Shown here: piece by piece, positions 15,951 through 23,963 of the stretch
Position numbering within the stretch: position 1 is the stretch's first letter
Layout: each line of letters begins with the position of its first letter
Assembly: GCF_000565075.1 (NCBI RefSeq)
Contig: NZ_JDFG01000034.1
Location: 1 to 37,195, forward strand
Origin: Atopobium sp. BS2
GTDB taxonomy: Bacteria > Actinomycetota > Coriobacteriia > Coriobacteriales > Atopobiaceae
Length of the DNA stretch: 37,195 nt
Reading direction: 5' to 3'
The notes under the pieces: model-generated
Seen by the model: the letters and a program-made list of their open reading frames with translations, nothing else
Told to the model about the DNA's origin: nothing
Databases searched by the model: none
Translations under genes and position numbers: made by a program

Positions 15951-17615
15951 GTGATTTCAAATGTCATTCGTACATGCTTCCCTGTAGCAGCCCTTGCCGT
16001 TGCAGACAAAGCAGAAGAGATCAACAAGCTCAACGTTTTCCCTGTACCAGATGGAGACACTGGCACTAACATGTCCCTTACCTTGGGCACCGTTGTTCGT
16101 GAGGTTCAAGATCTTCCTCAAGATGCAAGCATGCAGGATATTGCAAAGGCAATCACTCACGGTTCTTTGATGGGAGCTCGTGGTAACTCTGGTGTTATTA
16201 CGTCTCAGATTCTTCGTGGTATTGCCGAGGGTCTGTGTGACGTTAAAAATCCTGAGGCAGTAACTCCAAAGGATATTGCTCACGCATTCCGCCGCGGTAA
16301 AGAGGTTGCTTTTAAGGCTGTTAGAAAGCCAGTTGAGGGCACTATTCTCACCGTTTTGAAGGACGTTTCTGCTAAGGCAGACTCCCTTGAGAAGTCTCAG
16401 CTCACCCCAGTTGAGGTTTTGGACGCTCTGGTTGTTGAGGCATATGAGTCTGTTGCCCGCACTCCTGAGCTTCTTCCTGTCCTCAAAGAGAACGGTGTTG
16501 TTGACTCTGGTGCATTTGGTTTCGCAACCTTCCTTGAGGGCTTTGTAAACGCTGTTACCGGCAAGACTGAAACAACTGACTTCCAGACTACCGTCTCTGT
16601 TTCTGATGCTAAAGCTGCTACTAGCGCAAAGGTTGAGATTGAGCTCAACGATGACTGGGAGGGTTCTGAGTATCGTTACTGCAATGAGTTCCTCTTCAAG
16701 GCAGATAGCCCAGACTTTGACGAGGAAGCAGCTCTGAACTTCCTGGCAACTATGGGTGATTGTGAGCTTCTTGTTGGCGCAAACCCAGACTACAAGATTC
16801 ACGTTCACTCAAATACTCCTAACAAGGTTCTTGAGTACATGCTTCAGTACGGCCAGATTTTTGAGGTCTTCATTCACAACATGGACCTTGAGGCTAAGGA
16901 GCGTACCGAGAAGATCGCTGAAGATAAGAGGGCTGCGGCTGCACCTAGAAAAGAGCTTGGCTTTGTTGCAGTAACTGCTGGTTCTGGCACTGAATCAATC
17001 TTGAAGTCTCTTGGTGTGGATGTTGTTGTTTCAGGTGGTCAGACCATGAACCCTTCTACTGCAGACATTCTTGCTGCAATTGAAGAGGCCAATGCAGACC
17101 AGGTCATTGTTATGCCAAACAACTCCAACATTCGTATGGCAGCAGAAGCCGCTGCCAGCGCATGCGAGGATGTTAAGGTTGCCGTTATTCCAACCAAGTC
17201 TGTTCTTCAGGCATTTGCTGCAATGTTTGTTGTTGCAGATGGCGTTCCATTTGAAGAGCTTGTAGAAGAGATGACTGACGCTATCTCTGGCGTTCGCTAC
17301 GGTGAGGTAACTACTGCAGTCCGCGATTCTTCTGCAGCTGACGGCACTCCTATCCACGATGGTGATGTCATGGGTATCCAGGGCGGCTCCATTGATGTTG
17401 TCGGCTCTGATGTTATGAAGGTCACGATTGACCTTATCGCTAAGATGCAAGAGGAGGAAGAGGGCGACAACCTCACCATTCTTGCAGGTGAAGACTTCTC
17501 TGACGAGCAGCTCGATCTTCTCGCCAGCAAGATTGAGGACACTTATCCAGATCTTGAGGTTGACGCTCAGCGCGGCGAGCAGCCACTCTATCCAGTTATC
17601 TTCTCTATTGAGTAG
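15951..17615 (+). CDS. fakA: DAK2-domain fatty acid kinase FakA (YloV-like)
   Basis: A 554-residue protein, the usual length for FakA, which phosphorylates fatty acids held by a DegV-type FakB partner to give acyl-phosphate for PlsY or exchange with ACP. The N-terminal DhaL-like kinase domain shows NVFPVPDGDTGTNM (about 28-41; Asp34 and Asp36 would bind Mg-ATP) and GSLMGARGNSGVITSQILRG near 72-91. The rest is the family's linker and C-terminal EDD-like domain. Start is GTG at 15951 after GGAACTGAGG. The link to lipid metabolism fits plsX and acpP downstream; no fakB is in the window. Confidence 0.9.
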   Translation: MISNVIRTCFPVAALAVADKAEEINKLNVFPVPDGDTGTNMSLTLGTVVREVQDLPQDASMQDIAKAITHGSLMGARGNSGVITSQILRGIAEGLCDVKNPEAVTPKDIAHAFRRGKEVAFKAVRKPVEGTILTVLKDVSAKADSLEKSQLTPVEVLDALVVEAYESVARTPELLPVLKENGVVDSGAFGFATFLEGFVNAVTGKTETTDFQTTVSVSDAKAATSAKVEIELNDDWEGSEYRYCNEFLFKADSPDFDEEAALNFLATMGDCELLVGANPDYKIHVHSNTPNKVLEYMLQYGQIFEVFIHNMDLEAKERTEKIAEDKRAAAAPRKELGFVAVTAGSGTESILKSLGVDVVVSGGQTMNPSTADILAAIEEANADQVIVMPNNSNIRMAAEAAASACEDVKVAVIPTKSVLQAFAAMFVVADGVPFEELVEEMTDAISGVRYGEVTTAVRDSSAADGTPIHDGDVMGIQGGSIDVVGSDVMKVTIDLIAKMQEEEEGDNLTILAGEDFSDEQLDLLASKIEDTYPDLEVDAQRGEQPLYPVIFSIE

Positions 17616-17618
17616 GAA

Positions 17619-19811
17619 ATGTCTGAGTCCAAGGTAAGCATCGCTCCCGCATCAGAGCGAGTAGCACATACCTGCTCACTTGTTGATAGCGTGACCAGGT
17701 TAAGGTATGTCAATGCAAATCGTGCCGAGGCGCTTGAGCGTCTCGGCATTCTGCGTGTTCGAGACCTTTTGCTCAATGTTCCTCACCGCTACCTCGATTT
17801 TTCTCACCGCGTGCAGATAGCCTTCGCACAGATAGGCGAAGACGCTACCATTACAGGTCGTGTTGCCTCGGTTAAGACTAAGCGTCCGCGTCCTAAAATG
17901 GTCATTGTTGAGATTGAGGTTGTGGATGATACGGGCGTGCTCACAGCTTCGTTTTTTAGGCAGCCTTGGATAGCTGAGCAAATCCACGTTGACGATGAAG
18001 TGGCGCTAAGCGGTAAGGTTCTCTTTGCCTACGGTTACCGCCAGATGAAGTCACCGTTTTACGAGGTGCTTAGTACGGCAAAGTCTGACTCAAACGATGA
18101 AACACGCTCCAAAGAGGCTCCTTCAAAGGCGGCAATTCTTCCTGTTCACCCAGCTACCGAGGGCGTGAGTCCTGCATGGATGCGTCGCATTATGTCAGCA
18201 GCTTTGGCGGACACGGGAAGCGTGTGTGATTGGCTGCCTTCAGAGCTTGTCACCAAACACCACCTCATGTCGCTCTCATCGGCGCTTCGTGAGGTTCATT
18301 TTCCTTCCAGTTTGGACGCAGCTGAACAGGCTCGTCGCCGTCTTGCTTTTGATGAGCTCTTAAGTTTGCAGCTTGCTCTTTTGGCGAGAAGAAACTTGGA
18401 GCTTGCGGGTCATAGGCCTTTTGAACACGTTATAGATGGACCTAAAGTTAAGGCTCTGATTGAGGCTTTGCCCTTTGCTCTGACTGACGAGCAGAACCAT
18501 GCTGCTCAAGAGATTCTTTCTGACATGACTGCACCACGTATTATGAATCGCTTGCTTTTGGGTGATGTTGGTACTGGTAAAACAGCCGTTGCTGCCGTTG
18601 CCTTGGCTGCAGCCGCAGATTCTTCAACTCAGGCTGCCGTGATGGCTCCTACCTCGGTTCTTGCTCAGCAGTACGCTCAAAAGATTGGCCCCTTGCTTTC
18701 ACTTGCGGGAATTACGTGGGCGCTTATTACGGGCTCTACCTCAGAAGAAGAGAGGCAACAGATTGAACTTTGCCTAGCCGACGGTTCTTTGTCCATTGTC
18801 TTTGGTACTACGGCGCTTCTTTCTGACCGTGTGGTATTTAAGCAGCTTACCCTTGCTGTTGTAGACGAGCAGCATCGTTTTGGCGTTGATCAAAGAACAG
18901 CGTTGCGCAAAAAAGGACAAGGCGTAGATCTTCTCGCCATGAGTGCAACGCCTATTCCGCGTACGCTGGCACTTTCTTTGTATGGAGACGTTGATACGTC
19001 TCGCATTACCAAAAGACCAAAGGCAGGCGCTGGCGTTACCACCAAGTTGTGTGTGCCAGAAAACCTTGACCAAGCATATGCTGCTGTCGCCGCAGCTGTT
19101 CAAGCGGGTCATCAGGCGTATTTGGTCTGCCCTTTAATTGACCCAAGCGATTCTGAAGAAGAGCTTGAAGATGTTCCTGAGGCCGCTCGCACAAACGGTA
19201 AGCTCTACAGCGCAACTCGTGTATACGAGGAGCTCTCAAAGACCGTTTTCAAGGACTTTACCTGTGATCTTTTGACGGGTAGATTGCCTGAGACACAAAA
19301 AGATCAGGTAATGGAAAAGTTCCGCGCAAATAAGACGCAGATTCTGGTCTCCACAACCGTCATTGAGGTTGGTGTTGACGTTCCTAATACTACGGTCATG
19401 ATTGTCTTTAATGCTGACCGTTTTGGTTTGGCAACGCTGCACCAGCTCAGAGGTCGTGTTGGTCGAGGAGACTTCCCAGGAACCGTCTATCTTGCCAGTA
19501 ACGCCAAGCGAGGCTCTACCGCAAGAAAGCGCTTGGCCGCCCTTGAGCAAACCTCTGACGGTGCGCGCTTGGCAGAGCTTGACCTGGAGCTTAGACACGA
19601 GGGAGAGACCCTGGGATACCGTCAGTCGGGCGGCACCACGCTCAAGATTTCTGATCTTTACGCGGATGCGGACCTGATTGAGGCGGCTCACATGGACGCC
19701 CTGGCTATTACGGCACAGGACCCAAATCTTACCAGCGACGCCTATGCCACGCTGGGAATTGAGGCAAAAGATCGCTTTGGCATCTACTTTGAAGAGCTTG
19801 GCTATAAGTAA
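17619..19811 (+). CDS. recG: ATP-dependent DNA helicase RecG
   Basis: A 730-residue branched-DNA helicase that remodels stalled forks and Holliday junctions. The N-terminal wedge/OB region (about 40-170) precedes Walker A GDVGTGKT (315-322), Walker B DEQH in VVDEQHRFG (about 416), SATPIPRTLAL near 441 and motif VI QLRGRVGRG near 609. Thr in Walker A replaces the more common Ser and should be tolerated. ATG comes 3 nt after the fakA stop, with only a weak AGGA, so translation may be coupled to fakA. Confidence 0.97.
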   Translation: MSESKVSIAPASERVAHTCSLVDSVTRLRYVNANRAEALERLGILRVRDLLLNVPHRYLDFSHRVQIAFAQIGEDATITGRVASVKTKRPRPKMVIVEIEVVDDTGVLTASFFRQPWIAEQIHVDDEVALSGKVLFAYGYRQMKSPFYEVLSTAKSDSNDETRSKEAPSKAAILPVHPATEGVSPAWMRRIMSAALADTGSVCDWLPSELVTKHHLMSLSSALREVHFPSSLDAAEQARRRLAFDELLSLQLALLARRNLELAGHRPFEHVIDGPKVKALIEALPFALTDEQNHAAQEILSDMTAPRIMNRLLLGDVGTGKTAVAAVALAAAADSSTQAAVMAPTSVLAQQYAQKIGPLLSLAGITWALITGSTSEEERQQIELCLADGSLSIVFGTTALLSDRVVFKQLTLAVVDEQHRFGVDQRTALRKKGQGVDLLAMSATPIPRTLALSLYGDVDTSRITKRPKAGAGVTTKLCVPENLDQAYAAVAAAVQAGHQAYLVCPLIDPSDSEEELEDVPEAARTNGKLYSATRVYEELSKTVFKDFTCDLLTGRLPETQKDQVMEKFRANKTQILVSTTVIEVGVDVPNTTVMIVFNADRFGLATLHQLRGRVGRGDFPGTVYLASNAKRGSTARKRLAALEQTSDGARLAELDLELRHEGETLGYRQSGGTTLKISDLYADADLIEAAHMDALAITAQDPNLTSDAYATLGIEAKDRFGIYFEELGYK

Positions 19812-19844
19812 TAACCTGCAGGTAAACTGCAGTACAAGATAGGT

Positions 19845-20441
19845 TTGGTGGCGAGAAAACCCATGAGGATAGTTGGCGGAAAATGGAAAGGTCGTGCAAT
19901 TGAGGCTCCTGATGGTAAGGGGACTACGCGACCAACCACTGATCGTACGCGTGAGGCTATTGCAAGCTCCATCTTGGCTTCTCGCGGTCTTGACCTCAGT
20001 GAGTCTAGAGTGCTTGACGCTTTTGCAGGCTCGGGTGCTATGGGTTTTGAGCTACTTTCTAGAGGAGCCCTGTACGCTGCCTTTATTGATAAAGATAGAA
20101 AGACGTGCGATCGCATTAAGCGTACGGCTAAATCTCTTGGTGTAAGCACCTCTGAGATGAGTGTTATCTGTGGAGATACGGCGCACTTAGCTGAGTCATC
20201 TCAGCTGTTTGGAGGTCCTTTTGACGTGGTATTTTTGGATCCTCCTTATGCCGTTGAGGCAGAGGTAGTATCCAAGCTGCTTAAAGACTTGACTCAGGCG
20301 GGAAGTCTGACAGAAGATGCTGTGGTAGTGTACGAGCATAGCCACAAATCTGATTCAGTTTCTCTTGACAACTTTGAGCTTTCTAAGAGTAAGCGTTATG
20401 GTATTGCTCAAGTTGATTTACTTGTTCGTTGTGAGGGATAG
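19845..20441 (+). CDS. rsmD: 16S rRNA (guanine-966-N2)-methyltransferase RsmD
   Basis: A SAM-dependent methyltransferase of the RsmD family. Visible are MRIVGGKWKGRAI, TRPTTDRTREAIASS, the SAM loop VLDAFAGSGAMGFELLSRGA and the catalytic DPPY (132-135 counting from TTG 19845). The start is uncertain: TTG 19845, GTG 19848 and ATG 19863 are all in frame. The family usually begins at MRI (ATG 19863), whereas AGG at 19840-19842 favours the upstream codons. coaD follows closely, as in many Gram-positives. Confidence 0.93.
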   Translation: MVARKPMRIVGGKWKGRAIEAPDGKGTTRPTTDRTREAIASSILASRGLDLSESRVLDAFAGSGAMGFELLSRGALYAAFIDKDRKTCDRIKRTAKSLGVSTSEMSVICGDTAHLAESSQLFGGPFDVVFLDPPYAVEAEVVSKLLKDLTQAGSLTEDAVVVYEHSHKSDSVSLDNFELSKSKRYGIAQVDLLVRCEG

Positions 20442-20449
20442 GAGATACG

Positions 20450-20959
20450 TTGAACAGCATCACTCACGTAGTTGTACCAGGTACTTTTGATCCCGTCACA
20501 AACGGACACCTTGATGTAATCAAACGAGCTTCTCGCCTTTTTGAAAATGTTACGGTAGCTGTTGCGGCTTCAAAGCGCAAGCACGGCACAGGAACTACCT
20601 TTTCTCTTGAAGAGCGCGTACAGATGCTCAAAGACGCTCTGGTAGATGAAGGTCTCGTGGACGTTTCTGTAGAGCCTATGGAAGGCCTTCTGGTTGATTT
20701 CTGCAATGCTCGCGGCGCAGGTGGTGTTGTTAAAGGTCTGAGGGCTATGACAGACTTTGAGTACGAGCTTCAGCAGGCAGATCTTAACGCTCATATGGCT
20801 CCTGAGCTGGAGAGCGTCTTTGTTATGTCTAGTCCAGAGTACGGCTACATTTCTTCTTCAATTGTCAGAGAAATTTCAGCCATGGGCGCAGACGTATCAT
20901 TTTTGGTACCAAAGAACGTCATTAAAAAGCTTGAAGCTCTGCATAATTGCGGTAATTAA
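20450..20959 (+). CDS. coaD: pantetheine-phosphate adenylyltransferase
   Basis: A 169-residue enzyme making dephospho-CoA from 4'-phosphopantetheine and ATP, the penultimate step of CoA synthesis. It has the nucleotidyltransferase motif GTFDPVTNGHLDVI (T-x-x-H type, His20) and the ISSSIVRE motif near 134-141. Start is TTG at 20450, with GGAG 5 nt upstream and the protein then beginning at the usual beta strand. CoA supplies the ACP prosthetic group used by the acpP product downstream. Confidence 0.95.
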   Translation: MNSITHVVVPGTFDPVTNGHLDVIKRASRLFENVTVAVAASKRKHGTGTTFSLEERVQMLKDALVDEGLVDVSVEPMEGLLVDFCNARGAGGVVKGLRAMTDFEYELQQADLNAHMAPELESVFVMSSPEYGYISSSIVREISAMGADVSFLVPKNVIKKLEALHNCGN

Positions 20960-21085
20960 GTATATTTGCCCTGCATTTTCATTATATTCTGCTAACATTC
21001 TTAAAAAGGTGTTTTATGCGTCGTGCTCATGTGGGCTATACGTGCATATAACACGGCTTATGTATTGGATTGAAAGGAGCCCTGG

Positions 21086-21583
21086 ATGCAGCCAGGCGAG
21101 GAAATTGAGAGCCTTGTATCTGAGATTGAGCAGATAGTAACTGAGGCTAAGTCACCTTTTATGGATGGCGGTAACAAGAAGATTATTGATGCCCAGGACT
21201 TCTACGAGCTGCTTGACGAGATTCGTCGTGTTTTCCCAGAAGAGTTTGCAACCGCTCGTCGCATCATCAAGGAAGAGGATGAGACCCTTGAGCGCGCACG
21301 TGCTCAGGCAGAGTCCATCATTGCTGACGCACAGCAGCAGGCTATGATTCTTGCTGGTGACCAGGAAGTTGTCCGCCTTGCTCAGCAGCAGGCAGACGCC
21401 ATTCGTGATCAGGCAGAGCAGTATGAGCGTGATACTCGCTACAACGCTGAGGAGTACGCAGATACCGTTCTTGCTCACCTTGAGGAGAACCTTAAGAGCC
21501 TGACAAATTCTGTCTCTCGTGTTCGTCAGACACTTGATGAGAACTCTGGTCCTCGTAACACCAGCAATAACGTTGCCTGGTAA
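21086..21583 (+). CDS. coiled-coil protein, ATPase/DivIVA-like, unknown function
   Basis: A 165-residue soluble, acidic protein dominated by helices: residues about 65-140 (ERARAQAESIIADAQQQA ... AEEYADTVLAHLEENL) have strong coiled-coil character resembling V-type ATPase subunit H/E or DivIVA-like proteins. Similar proteins sit between coaD and DUF177 in other Gram-positive genomes (established only as a neighbourhood pattern). No catalytic motif is visible. ATG follows AAAGGAG 7 nt upstream. A structural or cell-division scaffold role would be a guess. Confidence 0.75.
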   Translation: MQPGEEIESLVSEIEQIVTEAKSPFMDGGNKKIIDAQDFYELLDEIRRVFPEEFATARRIIKEEDETLERARAQAESIIADAQQQAMILAGDQEVVRLAQQQADAIRDQAEQYERDTRYNAEEYADTVLAHLEENLKSLTNSVSRVRQTLDENSGPRNTSNNVAW

Positions 21584-21588
21584 TTCCA

Positions 21589-22158
21589 ATGCAACCAGTT
21601 CTTTATGCACTAGATGATCGTCTTGCAAATGCAGGCGATACTGTTTCTTATGCGGGCCATCTTAATGAAGACTCGTATGAGCTAGGGGAGCATGAATTTT
21701 CTCTTCCTATGGGAATTGATTTTGATCTAGTGCTTACCAACGCGGGTGAGGGCATTTTGGTTACCGGAATGCTTCGTGCTGACGCAGTTGGTACGTGTGA
21801 CCGTTGTCTTGAGGACGCACATCTCTCTTTAAACGCAGAGGTAGATGAGTATTATCTCTTTGAAGAGCCTGTAATTTCTGCAGATGATGAAGATGAGGCA
21901 GATTACGTTTTAGTAAATGCCGATAAAACCATCGATCTTGCAGAGGCTCTTTTGCCTTCGCTTGTTATGGAGACACCTTATGTTGTACTGTGCAAGTCCG
22001 ACTGCAAGGGACTTTGCCCAGTATGCGGTTGCAATCTGAATGAAGAGGATTGCGGTCATGCAGCTCAGATTGAGCAGAAGCGAGAAGAAGAAAAGCTTGC
22101 TTCAAACCCGTTTTCGGCTCTCAAAAATCTTGTGATTGAGCCGGATTCGGAAGAGTAA
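21589..22158 (+). CDS. DUF177 (YceD-like) protein
   Basis: A 189-residue DUF177 family protein. Members are encoded next to rpmF in most bacteria and the E. coli and plant versions are needed for normal 23S rRNA accumulation. Visible are C70-DR-C73 and the C-terminal cluster C135/C139/C143/C146 in CKSDCKGLCPVCG, likely binding a metal. It begins 5 nt after the preceding stop without a clear ribosome-binding site, suggesting coupled translation. rpmF follows from its own extended -10 element. Confidence 0.88.
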   Translation: MQPVLYALDDRLANAGDTVSYAGHLNEDSYELGEHEFSLPMGIDFDLVLTNAGEGILVTGMLRADAVGTCDRCLEDAHLSLNAEVDEYYLFEEPVISADDEDEADYVLVNADKTIDLAEALLPSLVMETPYVVLCKSDCKGLCPVCGCNLNEEDCGHAAQIEQKREEEKLASNPFSALKNLVIEPDSEE

Positions 22159-22222
22159 AATAAAATTTCTTCTCCTAAATGGTGAAGAAATGCTGTATCT
22201 ACGTACAAAATGTGTCAGTACG

Positions 22223-22281
22223 TGGTATAGTATCCAACGCATTATGTGAATGGGTCGCGCCCTCATGTGTTTTAGGGGCGC
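22223..22281 (+). promoter_or_regulatory. rpmF promoter (extended -10) and leader hairpin
   Basis: TGGTATAGT (22223-22231) is a good extended -10 element; no convincing -35 is seen, as is usual for extended -10 promoters. Downstream, GCGCCC (22257-22262) pairs with GGGCGC (22276-22281) to form a leader hairpin ending 24 nt before the rpmF ATG. This could stabilise or regulate the L32 message. The promoter call is by eye. Confidence 0.5.
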
Positions 22282-22305
22282 TAGCAAGAGCAAAAGAGGT
22301 TTAAG

Positions 22306-22485
22306 ATGGCAGTACCTAAACAAAAGAAGGGCCGCGGCGCAACCCACACCCGTCGTTCGGCAAACAGCAAGCTTAACGCAGCAGCTCGCTCTGTATGCCC
22401 ACAGTGCGGCGCTCCAAAGCTTCCTCACCACGTATGCCCTAACTGTGGCTTCTACAAGGACCGTGAGGTTGTTGTTACTGAGTAA
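22306..22485 (+). CDS. rpmF: 50S ribosomal protein L32, zinc-ribbon form
   Basis: A 59-residue L32, below common ORF-length cut-offs. The N-terminus MAVPKQKKGR is diagnostic and the zinc ribbon has Cys31/Cys34 and Cys44/Cys47. The ATG at 22306 has AGAGG a few bases upstream. It sits between DUF177 and plsX, the standard order. A strong terminator follows within 21 nt, so most rpmF transcripts should end before plsX. Confidence 0.97.
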   Translation: MAVPKQKKGRGATHTRRSANSKLNAAARSVCPQCGAPKLPHHVCPNCGFYKDREVVVTE

Positions 22486-22505
22486 CACTCATACATTGTA
22501 TGGCC

Positions 22506-22542
22506 AAGAAGGCCGGTTCTTTAGGGGCCGGCCTTCTTTTTT
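22506..22542 (+). terminator. strong intrinsic terminator after rpmF
   Basis: A perfect 11-bp GC-rich stem, AAGAAGGCCGG (22506-22516) and CCGGCCTTCTT (22528-22538), is followed directly by TTTT. It separates rpmF from plsX, so plsX needs readthrough or a promoter inside or near the hairpin. Confidence 0.93.
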
Positions 22543-22561
22543 ATAGCACAAAGGAGTTATC

Positions 22562-23545
22562 ATGCCCGTTATTTGTGTAGACGTTATGGGATCTGACCAA
22601 AGCCCTGAGGTTGTTCTCGAGGGAGTCCGTATGGCTCTCGAGAAGGACAAAGAGCTAGAGGTTCTTCTCGCCGGAGCTGATGAGTTTGTTACTCCTTTTG
22701 CAAACAAGCACAATCGTGCAAAGGCTTTAGTAACTACTGAAATTATTGCCATGAGCGAACATCCCGCCAATGCGGTTAGGCAGAAGAAAGACGCCAGTAT
22801 TGTAAGGGCTGCGCAGGCAGTCAAGGCTGGAGAGGCTGACGGCCTTTTTTCGGCAGGCTCCACAGGAGCAGTGCTTACTGCAGCTACCTTTGGTATTGGT
22901 CGCATCAAGGGCGTTAAGCGCCCTGCACTTACCCTGATTCTTCCTGGACTTGGTGGCCATAAAACAGTCTTTTTGGATACTGGCGCTAACGCTGATGTGC
23001 GTCCAGAAGTTTTGGTGCAATTTGCACAAATGGGCAAGGCTTTTGCCAATGCATCGCTTGGAATTGAAAACCCAACCATAGGCCTTCTCTGCAATGGTTC
23101 TGAAGAGACCAAGGGTTCTGAACTTGCTCTTTCATATCACGCAGCTCTTGCAGAAGCGGCTATCAATTTTGGTGGAAATGCTGAGGGAACTGATATTTTA
23201 GGAAGCCGCTTTGATGTTATTGTGACAGACGGCTTTACAGGAAACGTGGCCTTAAAATCCATTGAGAGCACGGGCAAATTTATTATGTCTAGCCTCAAAG
23301 ACGCAATTAATTCCTCCAAGAAGGCTGCGTTTGGTGCACTTCTTTTGAAGGATGCTCTGAAGGCTACAGCAGCGGAGCTTTCAGGAGATTCTGTTGGCGG
23401 CGCCTTCTTGCTAGGTGTTTCTGCACCTGTACTTAAAGGACATGGTGCTACCAGCTCTTCTGCTGTGTGCGCAGGAACACTTTCTGCAGCAAATGCAGTA
23501 CGCGCCAACCTTATCGAGAAAATTTCCTCGTCAATTCAGCTGTAG
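22562..23545 (+). CDS. plsX: phosphate acyltransferase PlsX
   Basis: A 327-residue enzyme converting acyl-ACP plus phosphate to acyl-phosphate, the substrate of PlsY in phosphatidic acid synthesis. It shows VDVMGSDQSPE near the N-terminus (family VDAMGGDxxP), GLLCNGSEETKG near 178 and DVIVTDGFTGNVALK near 218. ATG follows AAAGGAG. It pairs functionally with FakA (which also makes acyl-phosphate) and with ACP encoded next. An upstream terminator implies separate control from rpmF. Confidence 0.95.
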   Translation: MPVICVDVMGSDQSPEVVLEGVRMALEKDKELEVLLAGADEFVTPFANKHNRAKALVTTEIIAMSEHPANAVRQKKDASIVRAAQAVKAGEADGLFSAGSTGAVLTAATFGIGRIKGVKRPALTLILPGLGGHKTVFLDTGANADVRPEVLVQFAQMGKAFANASLGIENPTIGLLCNGSEETKGSELALSYHAALAEAAINFGGNAEGTDILGSRFDVIVTDGFTGNVALKSIESTGKFIMSSLKDAINSSKKAAFGALLLKDALKATAAELSGDSVGGAFLLGVSAPVLKGHGATSSSAVCAGTLSAANAVRANLIEKISSSIQL

Positions 23546-23585
23546 TAAAAGCGTCTGTACATAAAAATTTTTATAACTATGGTGG

Positions 23586-23620
23586 AGCCCATGGACAATT
23601 CTGTGGGCTTTACTTTTTTT
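23586..23620 (+). terminator. intrinsic terminator after plsX
   Basis: AGCCCA (23586-23591) pairs with TGGGCT (23604-23609) around a 12-nt loop, followed by TTTACTTTTTTT. The stem is short but the T-run is good. It separates plsX from acpP; the acpP promoter should lie in the remaining 90 bp, where TAAAAT (23675-23680) is only a weak -10 candidate. Confidence 0.65.
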
Positions 23621-23713
23621 AAGATTGTTTGTTTCAGCTTTAGTAATGTCATCATACAGACGCCCATCACGGGGTAAAATTACTAGCGTCATTGTTGTGT
23701 GCAAGGAGGATGT

Positions 23714-23950
23714 ATGGATCGCACAGAAACACTTGAAAAGGTAATTGACGTTGTTAGAGAGACACTGGACCTTGACGAGTCCGTTGAGCTCACAGAGGGC
23801 ACCTCATTTAAAGATCTTGGTGCAGACTCTTTTGATCTTTTGCAGCTTGTCACAGACCTTGAGCAAGAGTTTGATATGACCTTTGATGCAGAAAACATCG
23901 ATGAGATTGCTACCGTTGGTGACGCAGTAGATGCTATTCTTGCTGCTTAA
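23714..23950 (+). CDS. acpP: acyl carrier protein
   Basis: A 78-residue acidic four-helix carrier protein. The phosphopantetheine attachment site is Ser39 in LGADSFDLL; most housekeeping ACPs have DSLD, so Phe40 is a mild departure. The ATG at 23714 follows AAGGAGGA; an in-frame GTG at 23699 would place that ribosome-binding site inside the gene and is rejected. It lies between plsX and rnc, as in many Gram-positives. The sequence fits the housekeeping fatty-acid ACP, though the DSF site leaves a specialised ACP possible. Confidence 0.93.
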   Translation: MDRTETLEKVIDVVRETLDLDESVELTEGTSFKDLGADSFDLLQLVTDLEQEFDMTFDAENIDEIATVGDAVDAILAA

Positions 23951-23963
23951 GTAGGTTTTATAC

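Noticed and set aside
15957-16808. 283-residue antisense reading frame opposite fakA
   Set aside because: Lies wholly inside a well-supported fakA; its translation is Cys/Asn/Leu-rich with no domain; it is a by-product of codon bias on the coding strand.
23699-23713. GTG start five codons upstream of acpP
   Set aside because: It would put the strong AAGGAGGA site inside the gene; ATG 23714 gives a standard-length ACP.
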